A DNA stretch of 20,114 nt from a virus, in IMG/VR virus record IMGVR_UViG_3300030328_000171, positions 1-20,114 of that record, one strand, 5' to 3'. The first letter of the stretch is position 1; every line of letters starts with the position of its first letter. This document shows positions 5,505 to 12,739 of this stretch, in pieces. The notes below the pieces were generated by a model that did not search any database, was not told the origin of the DNA, and saw nothing but the letters and a program-made list of their open reading frames with translations. The position numbers were made by a program, and so were the translations under genes.

Positions 5505-7559
5505 ATGAAACTAGTACTTGATGTAGAGAATACTGTCACCAAACGTAACGGCAAGATGCACCTTGATCCATTTGAGCCTGACAATAGCTTGGTTATGGTG
5601 GGTGTCTTACCTGCAGATATTAAAGATGACGTTAGGACACGCATCTATACGTTTGACCATGCCGATATTGAACCTACCTTCAATGGCAAAGAGGAGTTAC
5701 AATTAACTTTAGATAACACTACTCTTTTGATTGGTCACAATATTGCATATGATTTACTGTGGCTATGGGAGTCAGGGTTTAAGTATAATGGTGATGTGTA
5801 TGATACGATGCTTAATGAGTACGTCATTCAACGTGGAGTAAAAGAACCCTTATCGTTACAGGCATGTGCCGAGAGGTATGGTGCGACACCAAAGCAAGAC
5901 ACACTCAAGGAGTACTTTGCCAAAGGGTACAGTACACGTGACATACCACACGCAGAACTGTGTGAGTATTTACGTGCCGACCTACAGGCAACTAAGGATC
6001 TATACGATAGTCTTTCGTTACGTTATGAAGAGCCTGAGAATATAGGCTTAAAGAATACGGCAAGGCTAACAGATCAGGTAGCCGTGTGTCTTGCACGTAT
6101 ATATCAGCGTGGATTTAGTGTTAACCTAAGTAAGTTGAATGAAGTTCGTACTGAATTTGAAACTGAAAAGAATCAGATTGAGAAAGCGTTAACTCATCAG
6201 ACGAGAGAACTGATGGGAGATATACCTATCAATCTCAATAGTCCTGAACAATTATCATGGATAATCTATAGCCGTAAGCCCAACGATAAAACTATGTGGG
6301 GCAATGCGTTTGAACCATACATGTCTGATGCAGACTTCCGAAGGGTTATACAAACACAGTCACGTGTCGTATACAAACAGAGGGCAGTCAAGTGTAAGAC
6401 CTGCTATGGTACAGGTTATGTAAGGAAGACTAAGAAAGATGGAACTCCATTTGCAAAACCCAACAGATGTGTACTTTGTGATGCTGTTGGTTATCAATTT
6501 GTTAATACTGATCCACCTGCTTTGGCAGGACTAAAGTTCTCACCACCTAATCCTAAGTGGGCGAGTGCTAATGGTTTCACTACTAGCAAAACAAATCTTG
6601 AGATACTTGAGAAGGTAGCACGATCACGTGGCATGAAGGATGCCGAGTTATTCCTGCAACGTGTACGTAGATTGTCTGCCCTTGATACCTATTTGAGTAG
6701 CTTCATTGACGGCATCCAAACTCATACCAAGCAGGATGGTAAGCTACACGTACGCTTACTGCAACATCGTACTGCTACAGGTAGGTTTAGTGGTGCAGAT
6801 CCTAACATGCAGAACATGCCTAGAGGTGGTACGTTTCCTGTGAAGAAGGTATTCATATCCCGATTCAAACATGGCAAGATACTTGAAGCTGACTTTGCAC
6901 AGTTAGAGTTTCGTGTGGCTGCCTACCTTGGACAGGACACTACTGCTATTGAGGAAGTGAACACAGGCTTTGATGTACACAAGTACACGGCTGACATTAT
7001 CACCAATGCAGGTCAGAAGATCTCCCGACAAGATGCCAAGGCACATACGTTTGCTCCTTTGTATGGGGCGAGTGGACATGGCAGAACACCTGCAGAGGCT
7101 GCTTACTACAAGCAGTTTAATACTAAGTATAGTGGTATATCTAAATGGCATAAGCAATTAGCACATGAAGCACTAAACAAAGGTAAGATTAAGACACCAT
7201 CAGGAAGGGAGTTCGCATTTCCTGACATGGTACGTAAGCGTAATGGTGTGTCACACTTTACGCAGTTAAAGAATTATCCTGTACAATCCTTGGCAACTGC
7301 AGACATTGTGCCTGTAGCCTTGCTGTACATTGATAGTAAGCTTGATGATATGGAGAGTTGTATTGTAAATACTGTACACGATTCTATCGTCATTGATGTT
7401 CATCCTAATGAGAAGGGAAAGGTTCTCGACATAATAAGTAACACTAATAAAAAGTTAAATAATTTAATTGAAACACGATGGAATATTAAGTTTAATGTGC
7501 CACTATTACTTGAATCTAAAATAGGTAATAATTGGCTTGACACACATGATGTCGCATGA
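5505..7559 (+). CDS. polA: Family A DNA polymerase with 3'-5' exonuclease and DnaJ-like zinc insertion
   Basis: The 684-residue protein has proofreading exonuclease motifs Asp6/Glu8 (LDVEN), Asn79/Asp83 (GHNIAYD) and Tyr155/Asp159 (EYLRADL). Polymerase motifs follow: A DFAQLEFR (463-470), B with Arg508, Lys512, Phe516 and Tyr520, and C VHDS with His625/Asp626. The residue equivalent to E. coli Pol I position 762 is Phe516. Between the two halves, around 297-330, is a four-cysteine unit (CKTCYGTGY and CVLCDAVGY) like a DnaJ zinc finger. This arrangement is known from the SAR116 phage HMO-2011. It would replicate the phage genome with the primase and helicase upstream. The stop region overlaps promoter P2. 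Confidence 0.97.
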   Translation: MKLVLDVENTVTKRNGKMHLDPFEPDNSLVMVGVLPADIKDDVRTRIYTFDHADIEPTFNGKEELQLTLDNTTLLIGHNIAYDLLWLWESGFKYNGDVYDTMLNEYVIQRGVKEPLSLQACAERYGATPKQDTLKEYFAKGYSTRDIPHAELCEYLRADLQATKDLYDSLSLRYEEPENIGLKNTARLTDQVAVCLARIYQRGFSVNLSKLNEVRTEFETEKNQIEKALTHQTRELMGDIPINLNSPEQLSWIIYSRKPNDKTMWGNAFEPYMSDADFRRVIQTQSRVVYKQRAVKCKTCYGTGYVRKTKKDGTPFAKPNRCVLCDAVGYQFVNTDPPALAGLKFSPPNPKWASANGFTTSKTNLEILEKVARSRGMKDAELFLQRVRRLSALDTYLSSFIDGIQTHTKQDGKLHVRLLQHRTATGRFSGADPNMQNMPRGGTFPVKKVFISRFKHGKILEADFAQLEFRVAAYLGQDTTAIEEVNTGFDVHKYTADIITNAGQKISRQDAKAHTFAPLYGASGHGRTPAEAAYYKQFNTKYSGISKWHKQLAHEALNKGKIKTPSGREFAFPDMVRKRNGVSHFTQLKNYPVQSLATADIVPVALLYIDSKLDDMESCIVNTVHDSIVIDVHPNEKGKVLDIISNTNKKLNNLIETRWNIKFNVPLLLESKIGNNWLDTHDVA

Positions 7560-7565
7560 TATAAC
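7537..7565 (+). promoter_or_regulatory. Sigma70-type promoter P2
   Basis: TTGACA (7537-7542), a 17-base spacer and TATAAC (7560-7565) with an extended TG at 7557-7558 make an excellent promoter. The -35 lies inside the polymerase gene and the -10 starts just after its stop. Expected start is near 7572, leaving a leader of about 25 bases with AAGGAG at 7585-7590. The TGATATAACTA block is shared with P1, though the P1 palindrome is not. Confidence 0.78.
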
Positions 7566-7596
7566 TAAGATTCGATCATTTTAAAAGGAGATAAGC

Positions 7597-8496
7597 ATGA
7601 CAGATTTAGTCACAATTAATGTTAATAACTACGATGCAATGGCGAAAGCTATGGGCATTGGTAACGAGAGATCCGAAAGTACAAAAGAGAAAGCTAGTAC
7701 GCTTGCTCGTTTAAGGATTAGCCATGTACCTATCATGGGTACGGCTGAAGTAAAAGGTAAGCAGGTCAACGTAGAGGTTGTCGAAGGTGGTATGTATAAG
7801 CTTGAGATACCTGACGGACCTACTTACTTTTCAAAGAGCGTAAAGGTAAGACCTTTTATGCAGAGGTTCATGTTCAAAAGATTTATCATGGGTAAGGGTA
7901 CAACCAAGAATAGGTTTATCAAGACCATCATGGCTGACAATCTTAACATAGACCTCAAGGATAGTGATGGTGGATTCAACTGTGGTAAACCTTCAGGTTG
8001 GGTTAAGGATTTCAAAGCACTACCACAAGCACAACAGGACTTGATTAGATCCTGTAAGCGTGTTCGGGTTGTGTTCGGAAACGTCACTATGGTAGATCCT
8101 GTTGATGCAACAGGTGCTAGTGTATCCCTAGATCCTACTCCTTTCATATGGGAAGTAGAGAATAGAGATGCGTTCAAGAGTATAGGTAAATGTTTCAACG
8201 ACTTAGCACGTGCTAAGAGATTACCTGTACAACATGAGATCACTTTGTCTACTGAAGCAAACTCGTTAGCGAATGGTAATACGTTCTTCTTACCTAGTCC
8301 GACACTTGACCTAACTAATACTATCGAAGTTGGTGATGATGATCAGGCTATGTTTGCTAATCTTGTGTTATGGATTCAAAACTATAACGACTATATCCTG
8401 TCACAATGGGATGAAAACGTACACAAGAATGAGTCAGTCGATGAAGATGTTCTTGATGACTTCATTGAGATCGACACAGACGAGGTTGTTTCTTAA
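7597..8496 (+). CDS. Probable single-stranded DNA-binding protein (acidic tail)
   Basis: The family is not recognised from sequence alone. The 299-residue protein has a beta-rich, basic middle (for example VKVRPFMQRFMFKRFIMGKG near 82-101) and ends in a strongly acidic tail (ESVDEDVLDDFIEIDTDEVVS region, about 277-299). An acidic C-terminal tail is the hallmark of T7 gp2.5 and bacterial SSB, where it recruits replication partners. The gene directly follows DNA polymerase, precedes two nucleases, and has its own strong promoter and a consensus AAGGAG. That fits a protein needed in stoichiometric amounts to coat single strands. The role is inference from architecture and position. Confidence 0.55.
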   Translation: MTDLVTINVNNYDAMAKAMGIGNERSESTKEKASTLARLRISHVPIMGTAEVKGKQVNVEVVEGGMYKLEIPDGPTYFSKSVKVRPFMQRFMFKRFIMGKGTTKNRFIKTIMADNLNIDLKDSDGGFNCGKPSGWVKDFKALPQAQQDLIRSCKRVRVVFGNVTMVDPVDATGASVSLDPTPFIWEVENRDAFKSIGKCFNDLARAKRLPVQHEITLSTEANSLANGNTFFLPSPTLDLTNTIEVGDDDQAMFANLVLWIQNYNDYILSQWDENVHKNESVDEDVLDDFIEIDTDEVVS

Positions 8497-9341
8497 TGAA
8501 ACACCCTGCAGAAATGGTGGTACATCAGTATCTCGACAAAGCATCTAAGGGGGAAACTACTATCTCCCCTAGCACAGTCAATCAGATTTGTGTGGATGTG
8601 AGAAATGCTGTTGTCAAGCAGTTCGGTGGGGGCAATAAGCGTGAGGGGTTTGCCTTTCGTATGTCCAACGTGGGCAGACCCTCATGCCAACTGTGGTTTG
8701 AAAAGAACAAGCCACAGGAAGCATTGCCTAAACCAACTACATTTGTAATGAACATGATGCTAGGTGATATAGTGGAAGCTGTATTCAAAGGCATCCTAAA
8801 AGAAGCAGGAGTCAAGTATGAAGATCCTAAACGTGTTACATTGGATATGGGCGAAGACTCACCACAACGTGTCGTTACAGGAGAATATGATCTTGTTGTT
8901 GATGGTGCAGTTGATGACGTTAAATCAGCATCAGATTGGTCATATCGAAATAAGTTTGACTCGTTTGATACCCTAAGAAATGGTGATGCTTTCGGATATG
9001 TTAGTCAACTAGCAGGGTATGCTAGTGCTTCAGGAAAGAAAGCAGGTGGTTGGTGGGTAGTTAATAAAGCCAATGGCGATATTAAATACGTACCTTCACA
9101 GATAAACGTAGAGCAAGAGGTCACTAAGTTTAAAGCTAATATGAAGAAAGCTAGTAGTGATACCTTTGAAAGATGCTACGAACCTGTAGAAGAAACCTTT
9201 AGGGGAAAGCCTACAGGGAATAAGATCCTACCAATCACGTGTAGGTTTTGTTCTTATCGTAGGTCATGCCATCCAACACTACAAGAACTACCACAGAAAA
9301 TGTCTAAGGCAAAAGATCCTAAGATTGTGGCTTATGTATAA
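8496..9341 (+). CDS. Cas4/RecB-like iron-sulfur PD-(D/E)XK exonuclease
   Basis: The 281-residue protein has the pattern of Cas4/AddB-type nucleases. Cys64 (RPSCQLW) and a C-terminal CRFCSYRRSC cluster (Cys249, Cys252, Cys258) supply four ligands for an iron-sulfur cluster. Between them are a helix with Gly90-Asp91 and Glu94, Asp132 (GEYDLVVDG), Asp141-x-Lys143 (DDVKSAS) and a QxxxY motif (Gln171-Tyr175). Such enzymes degrade or resect DNA ends, here perhaps host DNA, replication intermediates or ends for recombination, in the slot filled by gp6 exonuclease in T7. The start overlaps the previous stop (TAATG), as does the next gene. No CRISPR context exists, so a Cas role is not suggested. Confidence 0.8.
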   Translation: MKHPAEMVVHQYLDKASKGETTISPSTVNQICVDVRNAVVKQFGGGNKREGFAFRMSNVGRPSCQLWFEKNKPQEALPKPTTFVMNMMLGDIVEAVFKGILKEAGVKYEDPKRVTLDMGEDSPQRVVTGEYDLVVDGAVDDVKSASDWSYRNKFDSFDTLRNGDAFGYVSQLAGYASASGKKAGGWWVVNKANGDIKYVPSQINVEQEVTKFKANMKKASSDTFERCYEPVEETFRGKPTGNKILPITCRFCSYRRSCHPTLQELPQKMSKAKDPKIVAYV

Positions 9342-9793
9342 TGGATAGTAAGCAGTTCAAAGCGGCACGTAAGTATGGGTATAGGTCAGGGTTGGAGCAA
9401 AAGCTTGCCGCCTACCTAACCCAACTTAAAATCAAGTACCAATATGAAGCCGTTAAAATTGAATGGGAAGACTTGGCATACAGGACTTACACTCCTGACT
9501 TTATTCTTACGAATGGTATTATCGTGGAGACTAAGGGTATGTTCACAGCAATGGATAGACGTAAGCATCTTGCAATCAAGAAGCAACATCCCAAGCTAGA
9601 CATACGCTTTATCTTTGAGAATAGCAGACGTAGGTTACGTAAGGGTGCTAAGTCTACGTATGCTCAATGGTGTGATCGCTATGGGTTTCAGTATGACAAC
9701 CGAGTTATCCCTGAATCTTGGTTAAAAGAAAAGGGTAAGGTTGTTCATCCTAAATTTATAACCTTCACTCGCAAAAAGATTGTGAGGAAATAA
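9341..9793 (+). CDS. Endonuclease I, Holliday junction resolvase (T7 gp3-like)
   Basis: The 150-residue protein matches T7 endonuclease I in size and active-site layout: Glu19 (SGLEQKLA), Asp53 (YTPDFIL), and Glu63 with Lys65 (VETKG), followed by a basic C-terminal half (FENSRRRLRKGAKS). The enzyme resolves four-way junctions and branched DNA and in T7 helps break down host DNA. It overlaps both neighbours by one base (TAATG), so it is translated with the Cas4-like nuclease. Together they form the recombination and processing block after the putative single-strand binding protein. Confidence 0.94.
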   Translation: MDSKQFKAARKYGYRSGLEQKLAAYLTQLKIKYQYEAVKIEWEDLAYRTYTPDFILTNGIIVETKGMFTAMDRRKHLAIKKQHPKLDIRFIFENSRRRLRKGAKSTYAQWCDRYGFQYDNRVIPESWLKEKGKVVHPKFITFTRKKIVRK

Positions 9794-10149
9794 TGGCAAA
9801 ACAAATACCACTAGACCTAGAAGAAGAAGACTTTGTGATTAGAGTTCATCCACACAGAGATACTAATAACAAGTGGACAGGTGACGTTACGTTAGGTATC
9901 ATTACATCTGATGATAATCCCTTGTCAGACTATGATTTTTATTATATGATGGAGTTCGTTAATCTAATCTGTGCGTCAGTTCCTCTGATGTCAGAAGACG
10001 AATCATTTAGAATTGCGTTAGAAGATTTTATAGAAGAGGAGAAGAAAGTTATAGAAGCTAACGCTAGACGAAAAAGAAAACTGAAAAAAGAAACCAAAGG
10101 AAATGTTATTACAGTAAACTTTTCCGACAAAGTAGATGGGAGTGCGTAA
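9793..10149 (+). CDS. Hypothetical protein with acidic N-terminus and basic tail
   Basis: I do not recognise this 118-residue protein. It opens with an acidic run (LDLEEEDF), has a central mixed helix-strand region (SDYDFYYMMEFVNLICASVPLM, about 44-66), then a highly charged helix (FIEEEKKVIEANARRKRKLKKETKG, about 79-103) suited to coiled-coil or nucleic-acid contact. There is no signal peptide or convincing membrane span. It overlaps endonuclease I by one base and ends one base before the DUF3310 start, so it belongs to the same transcript. An accessory role in replication or nucleotide metabolism is possible, but nothing in the sequence shows it. Confidence 0.75.
   Translation: MAKQIPLDLEEEDFVIRVHPHRDTNNKWTGDVTLGIITSDDNPLSDYDFYYMMEFVNLICASVPLMSEDESFRIALEDFIEEEKKVIEANARRKRKLKKETKGNVITVNFSDKVDGSA
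10138..10142 (+). promoter_or_regulatory. Ribosome binding site deciding the DUF3310 start
   Basis: GGGAG lies eight bases before ATG 10151. It overlaps the alternative in-frame ATG at 10136, which therefore has no spacer and no clear site of its own. Confidence 0.5.
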
Positions 10150-10150
10150 C

Positions 10151-10426
10151 ATGATGGATAATGATAAAGATAATTTCAAAGGAGAGTACCAAGAACCTAC
10201 TGCAGATATGGTAAATCACCCACCACATTACAACAAGTATGGTGTGGAGTGCATTGAGGCATTACGATCTGCCTGTGGTGAGGGATTTGAGTACTACTTA
10301 CAGGGTAATATTATGAAGTACCTATGGAGATACCGATACAAGAATGGTGTAGAAGACTTAAAGAAAGCTAATTGGTATCTTGAATTACTGATGGAGACTG
10401 TAGAAAATGGCGATAAGAAAAACTAA
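10151..10426 (+). CDS. DUF3310 family protein
   Basis: The roughly 91-residue protein carries the full DUF3310 signature: VNHPPHYNKYGVECIEAL, then GNIMKYLWRYRYKNGVEDLKKA and WYLELLMETV. The family is widespread in phages and is sometimes annotated as nucleotide kinase-like, but its activity is unproven; its neighbours here (ribonucleotide reductase, MazG) fit nucleotide metabolism. I chose ATG 10151, directly after the upstream stop and with GGGAG at 10138-10142. An in-frame ATG at 10136 would add MGVRN. The 3' end overlaps the next small gene by 20 bases. Confidence 0.85.
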   Translation: MMDNDKDNFKGEYQEPTADMVNHPPHYNKYGVECIEALRSACGEGFEYYLQGNIMKYLWRYRYKNGVEDLKKANWYLELLMETVENGDKKN

Positions 10427-10577
10427 AATCTATATCACCCTAGAGGTGGACACAGAAGAGTATCCAACTCCTGTAGATGAACAACTAGAGGATGATTTAA
10501 GGGATCAGTTTGAGTCATTTATATATGATATAGATGGCTTTCATTTAAACAATATTAAACTATTAGTAGGAGAATAA
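10407..10577 (+). CDS. 56-residue acidic hypothetical protein
   Basis: An open frame from ATG 10407 to TAA 10575-10577 fills the whole gap between DUF3310 and the ribonucleotide reductase. The product begins MAIRKTKIYITLEVDTEEYP, a beta-strand-like basic start. It continues as an acidic helix (DEQLEDDLRDQFESFIYDI) and closes with a strand (FHLNNIKLLVGE). That compact strand-helix-strand pattern looks like a real folded small protein. It ends one base before the next ATG and overlaps the previous gene by 20 bases. Below a 60-codon cut-off it is easily missed. Function unknown. Confidence 0.68.
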   Translation: MAIRKTKIYITLEVDTEEYPTPVDEQLEDDLRDQFESFIYDIDGFHLNNIKLLVGE

Positions 10578-10578
10578 C

Positions 10579-12486
10579 ATGGGATTACCGACAGACTATC
10601 AAAGCTTCATAGCTACCTCTCGCTATGCAAGATGGAAAGAAGACGAGGGGAGAAGAGAAACTTGGGAAGAAACAGTAACACGATACGTGGACTTCATTTG
10701 GTCTAGAGCCAATGTTGACAACATCATGCACGACAGAACACGTACGAAAATATGGAAAGCTATATATAACCTAGAGGTTATGCCATCCATGAGAGCATTG
10801 ATGACTGCAGGTAAAGCACTTGATCGTGACAACACGGCAGGATACAACTGTAGCTACCTGCCTGTCGATGATGTTAAATCTTTTGACGAGGCTATGTACA
10901 TACTACTGTGTGGTACAGGTGTAGGCTTTAGTGTTGAACGCAACTACATCAACAAGCTACCTGAAGTACCTGAGAAGTTATACGACAGCGATACGTGTAT
11001 ATCAGTTAGCGATAGCAAAGAAGGATGGGCAAAGTCTTTTCGTATGCTACTCGCATTACTATATGCAGGAGAAATACCCACGTATGATGTCAGTAAAATT
11101 AGACCTGCAGGTGCTAGGCTAAAGATCTTTGGTGGTAGAGCGTCAGGCCCTGCTCCATTAGAAGATCTATTTAAATTCACAATAGGCATATTCAAAGGTG
11201 CAGTAGGCAGAAAGCTTACAAGCTATGAGTGTCATAGTATCATGTGTAAGGTAGGTGAAGTCGTGGTTGTGGGTGGTGTAAGGCGATCAGCTATGATCTC
11301 TCTCAGCAACTTGTCCGACATACGTATGCGTCATGCTAAGACAGGACAATGGTGGGAAACTGCACCACACATGGCACTATCTAATAACTCTGTAGTGTAC
11401 ACCGATAAGCCCGACTCCGAAACATTCTTACGAGAGTGGACTTCCCTAGTGGAATCTAAGTCAGGTGAACGAGGTATCTTTAATAGAGTGTCGGCACAGT
11501 ATCAAGCCAAGAGAAATGGCAGGAGAGATCCCGACTATGACTTTGGTACTAACCCATGTAGTGAGATCATACTTAGACCTTATCAGTTCTGTAATCTTAC
11601 AGAGGTTGTCGTTAGGAAAGATGACACACGTAAGAGCTTACAAAAGAAGATAGCTATTGCTACAATCTTAGGCACGTTACAATCTAAGCTTACTAACTTT
11701 CCTTACTTACGTAAGGTATGGCAGAAGAATACAGAAGAAGAAAGATTGTTAGGTGTAAGTCTTACAGGTATCATGGATAGCCCATTGACCAATGGTAAAG
11801 AGATGGGATTGCGTGAGAGATTAGATATCTTTAGAAAGGTAGCTGTTGATACTAACAAGAAGTATGCTGATCTATTAGGCATACCACAATCTACTGCTAT
11901 CACATGTGTCAAACCTAGTGGTACTGTATCACAGTTGTGTGATTCGGCTAGTGGCATTCATGCTAGACACTCCCAATACTACATACGTACTGTACGTGGC
12001 GATAACAAAGATCCACTTACACAGTTTATGAAAGATCAGGGAGTTCCTAGTGAGCCTGAAGTAAACAAGCCTAGTGAGGTGACAGTCTTTAGCTTCCCTA
12101 TTAAATCTCCTGAAAGTTCAGTAACTAGGGATCAAATGACAGCCATAGAACAGTTAGAGATGTGGAGAATCTATCAAGAGCATTGGTGTGAACACAAGCC
12201 ATCCATCACAGTAACAGTACGTGAAGGTGAGTGGCTAGAGGTTGGTGCTTTTGTATTCAAACACTTTGTCGATATGTCAGGTGTATCTTTCTTACCACAC
12301 TCAGATCATGTCTATCAACAAGCACCTTATCAAGAGTGTTCAGAGTTTGAGTATAATGCTATGGTAGATAAGATGCCTACCAAGATAGATTGGTCAGCAT
12401 TAAAAGAAGTAGAAGATACTACTGCAGGTAGTCAATCGCTTGCCTGTAGTGGAGATTCTTGTGAACTTGTAGATATAGGAGCGTAA
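10579..12486 (+). CDS. Adenosylcobalamin-dependent (class II) ribonucleoside-triphosphate reductase
   Basis: The 635-residue protein matches monomeric class II reductases such as Lactobacillus leichmannii RTPR (739 residues), so it is somewhat short. Active-site residues are in place: Cys91 (YNCSYLP) and Cys338 as the redox pair, the radical Cys327 and Glu329 in NPCSE, Asn325, and the C-terminal shuttle pair Cys623/Cys628 (ACSGDSC). CGTGVGFSVER (111-121) and KPSGTVSQLCDSASG (445-459) are typical. It reduces ribonucleotides to deoxyribonucleotides using coenzyme B12, without a second subunit or oxygen, and so feeds phage DNA synthesis. A TAGGAG at 10567-10572 precedes the ATG. The shorter length probably reflects loss of regulatory or insert regions. 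Confidence 0.95.
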   Translation: MGLPTDYQSFIATSRYARWKEDEGRRETWEETVTRYVDFIWSRANVDNIMHDRTRTKIWKAIYNLEVMPSMRALMTAGKALDRDNTAGYNCSYLPVDDVKSFDEAMYILLCGTGVGFSVERNYINKLPEVPEKLYDSDTCISVSDSKEGWAKSFRMLLALLYAGEIPTYDVSKIRPAGARLKIFGGRASGPAPLEDLFKFTIGIFKGAVGRKLTSYECHSIMCKVGEVVVVGGVRRSAMISLSNLSDIRMRHAKTGQWWETAPHMALSNNSVVYTDKPDSETFLREWTSLVESKSGERGIFNRVSAQYQAKRNGRRDPDYDFGTNPCSEIILRPYQFCNLTEVVVRKDDTRKSLQKKIAIATILGTLQSKLTNFPYLRKVWQKNTEEERLLGVSLTGIMDSPLTNGKEMGLRERLDIFRKVAVDTNKKYADLLGIPQSTAITCVKPSGTVSQLCDSASGIHARHSQYYIRTVRGDNKDPLTQFMKDQGVPSEPEVNKPSEVTVFSFPIKSPESSVTRDQMTAIEQLEMWRIYQEHWCEHKPSITVTVREGEWLEVGAFVFKHFVDMSGVSFLPHSDHVYQQAPYQECSEFEYNAMVDKMPTKIDWSALKEVEDTTAGSQSLACSGDSCELVDIGA

Positions 12487-12487
12487 C

Positions 12488-12739
12488 ATGGGAAACAGAG
12501 CCAAACGAAACTTAGGAAAGTATGATGCACCATTGGTGATTCAGTACAGGAAAGGCATGGATGATTTTCAAAAGGGTAGATTAACTAATCCTTTCCATCA
12601 GGACACGATGCAACATCGTGAATGGAATAGGGGATTTAATAAAGCCTATTTCGATAGACTAAAGAAAGTGGTTAAATATGAATCTAAAGAAAGAAGCAGA
12701 AGCATGGCAACAGCAAAGGCACAGTTCAATGCAACTTAA
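12488..12739 (+). CDS. Ribosome modulation factor-like small protein
   Basis: The 83-residue basic protein has a central stretch, about 20-61 (RKGMDDFQKGRLTNPF then REWNRGFNKAYFDRL), with the spacing of the RMF/CrpP family: Gly-x-x-x-x-x-x-Gly, an Asn-Pro aromatic turn, then a Trp-x-x-Gly-aromatic helix. E. coli RMF dimerises ribosomes into inactive 100S particles. A phage copy could damp host translation or stabilise ribosomes, but the family is loose and binding is not shown. The first 18 and last 20 residues are extra compared with RMF. It has AGGAG at 12477-12481 and its end overlaps the MazG gene in another frame. Confidence 0.58.
   Translation: MGNRAKRNLGKYDAPLVIQYRKGMDDFQKGRLTNPFHQDTMQHREWNRGFNKAYFDRLKKVVKYESKERSRSMATAKAQFNAT
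12715..12719 (+). promoter_or_regulatory. Ribosome binding site deciding the MazG start
   Basis: AAAGG lies nine bases before ATG 12729 and inside the RMF-like gene. The earlier in-frame ATG at 12678 has no comparable purine-rich site and would overlap the upstream gene by 62 bases. Confidence 0.45.

Noticed and set aside
6393-6494. A separate DnaJ chaperone gene fragment
   Set aside because: The zinc motif is in frame within an otherwise complete polymerase, with no J domain; it is an inserted element, not a broken gene.
8496-9341. CRISPR-associated Cas4
   Set aside because: The iron-sulfur nuclease fold is shared with many phage exonucleases; there are no repeats, spacers or other cas genes.
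10136-10150. ATG 10136 as DUF3310 start
   Set aside because: No ribosome site upstream and it would overlap the previous gene; ATG 10151 has GGGAG eight bases before it.
10510-10534. Third promoter before the ribonucleotide reductase
   Set aside because: TGATATAGA resembles the P1/P2 -10, but the best TTGAGT is only 13 bases away and the sequence is coding for the 56-residue ORF; too weak to call.
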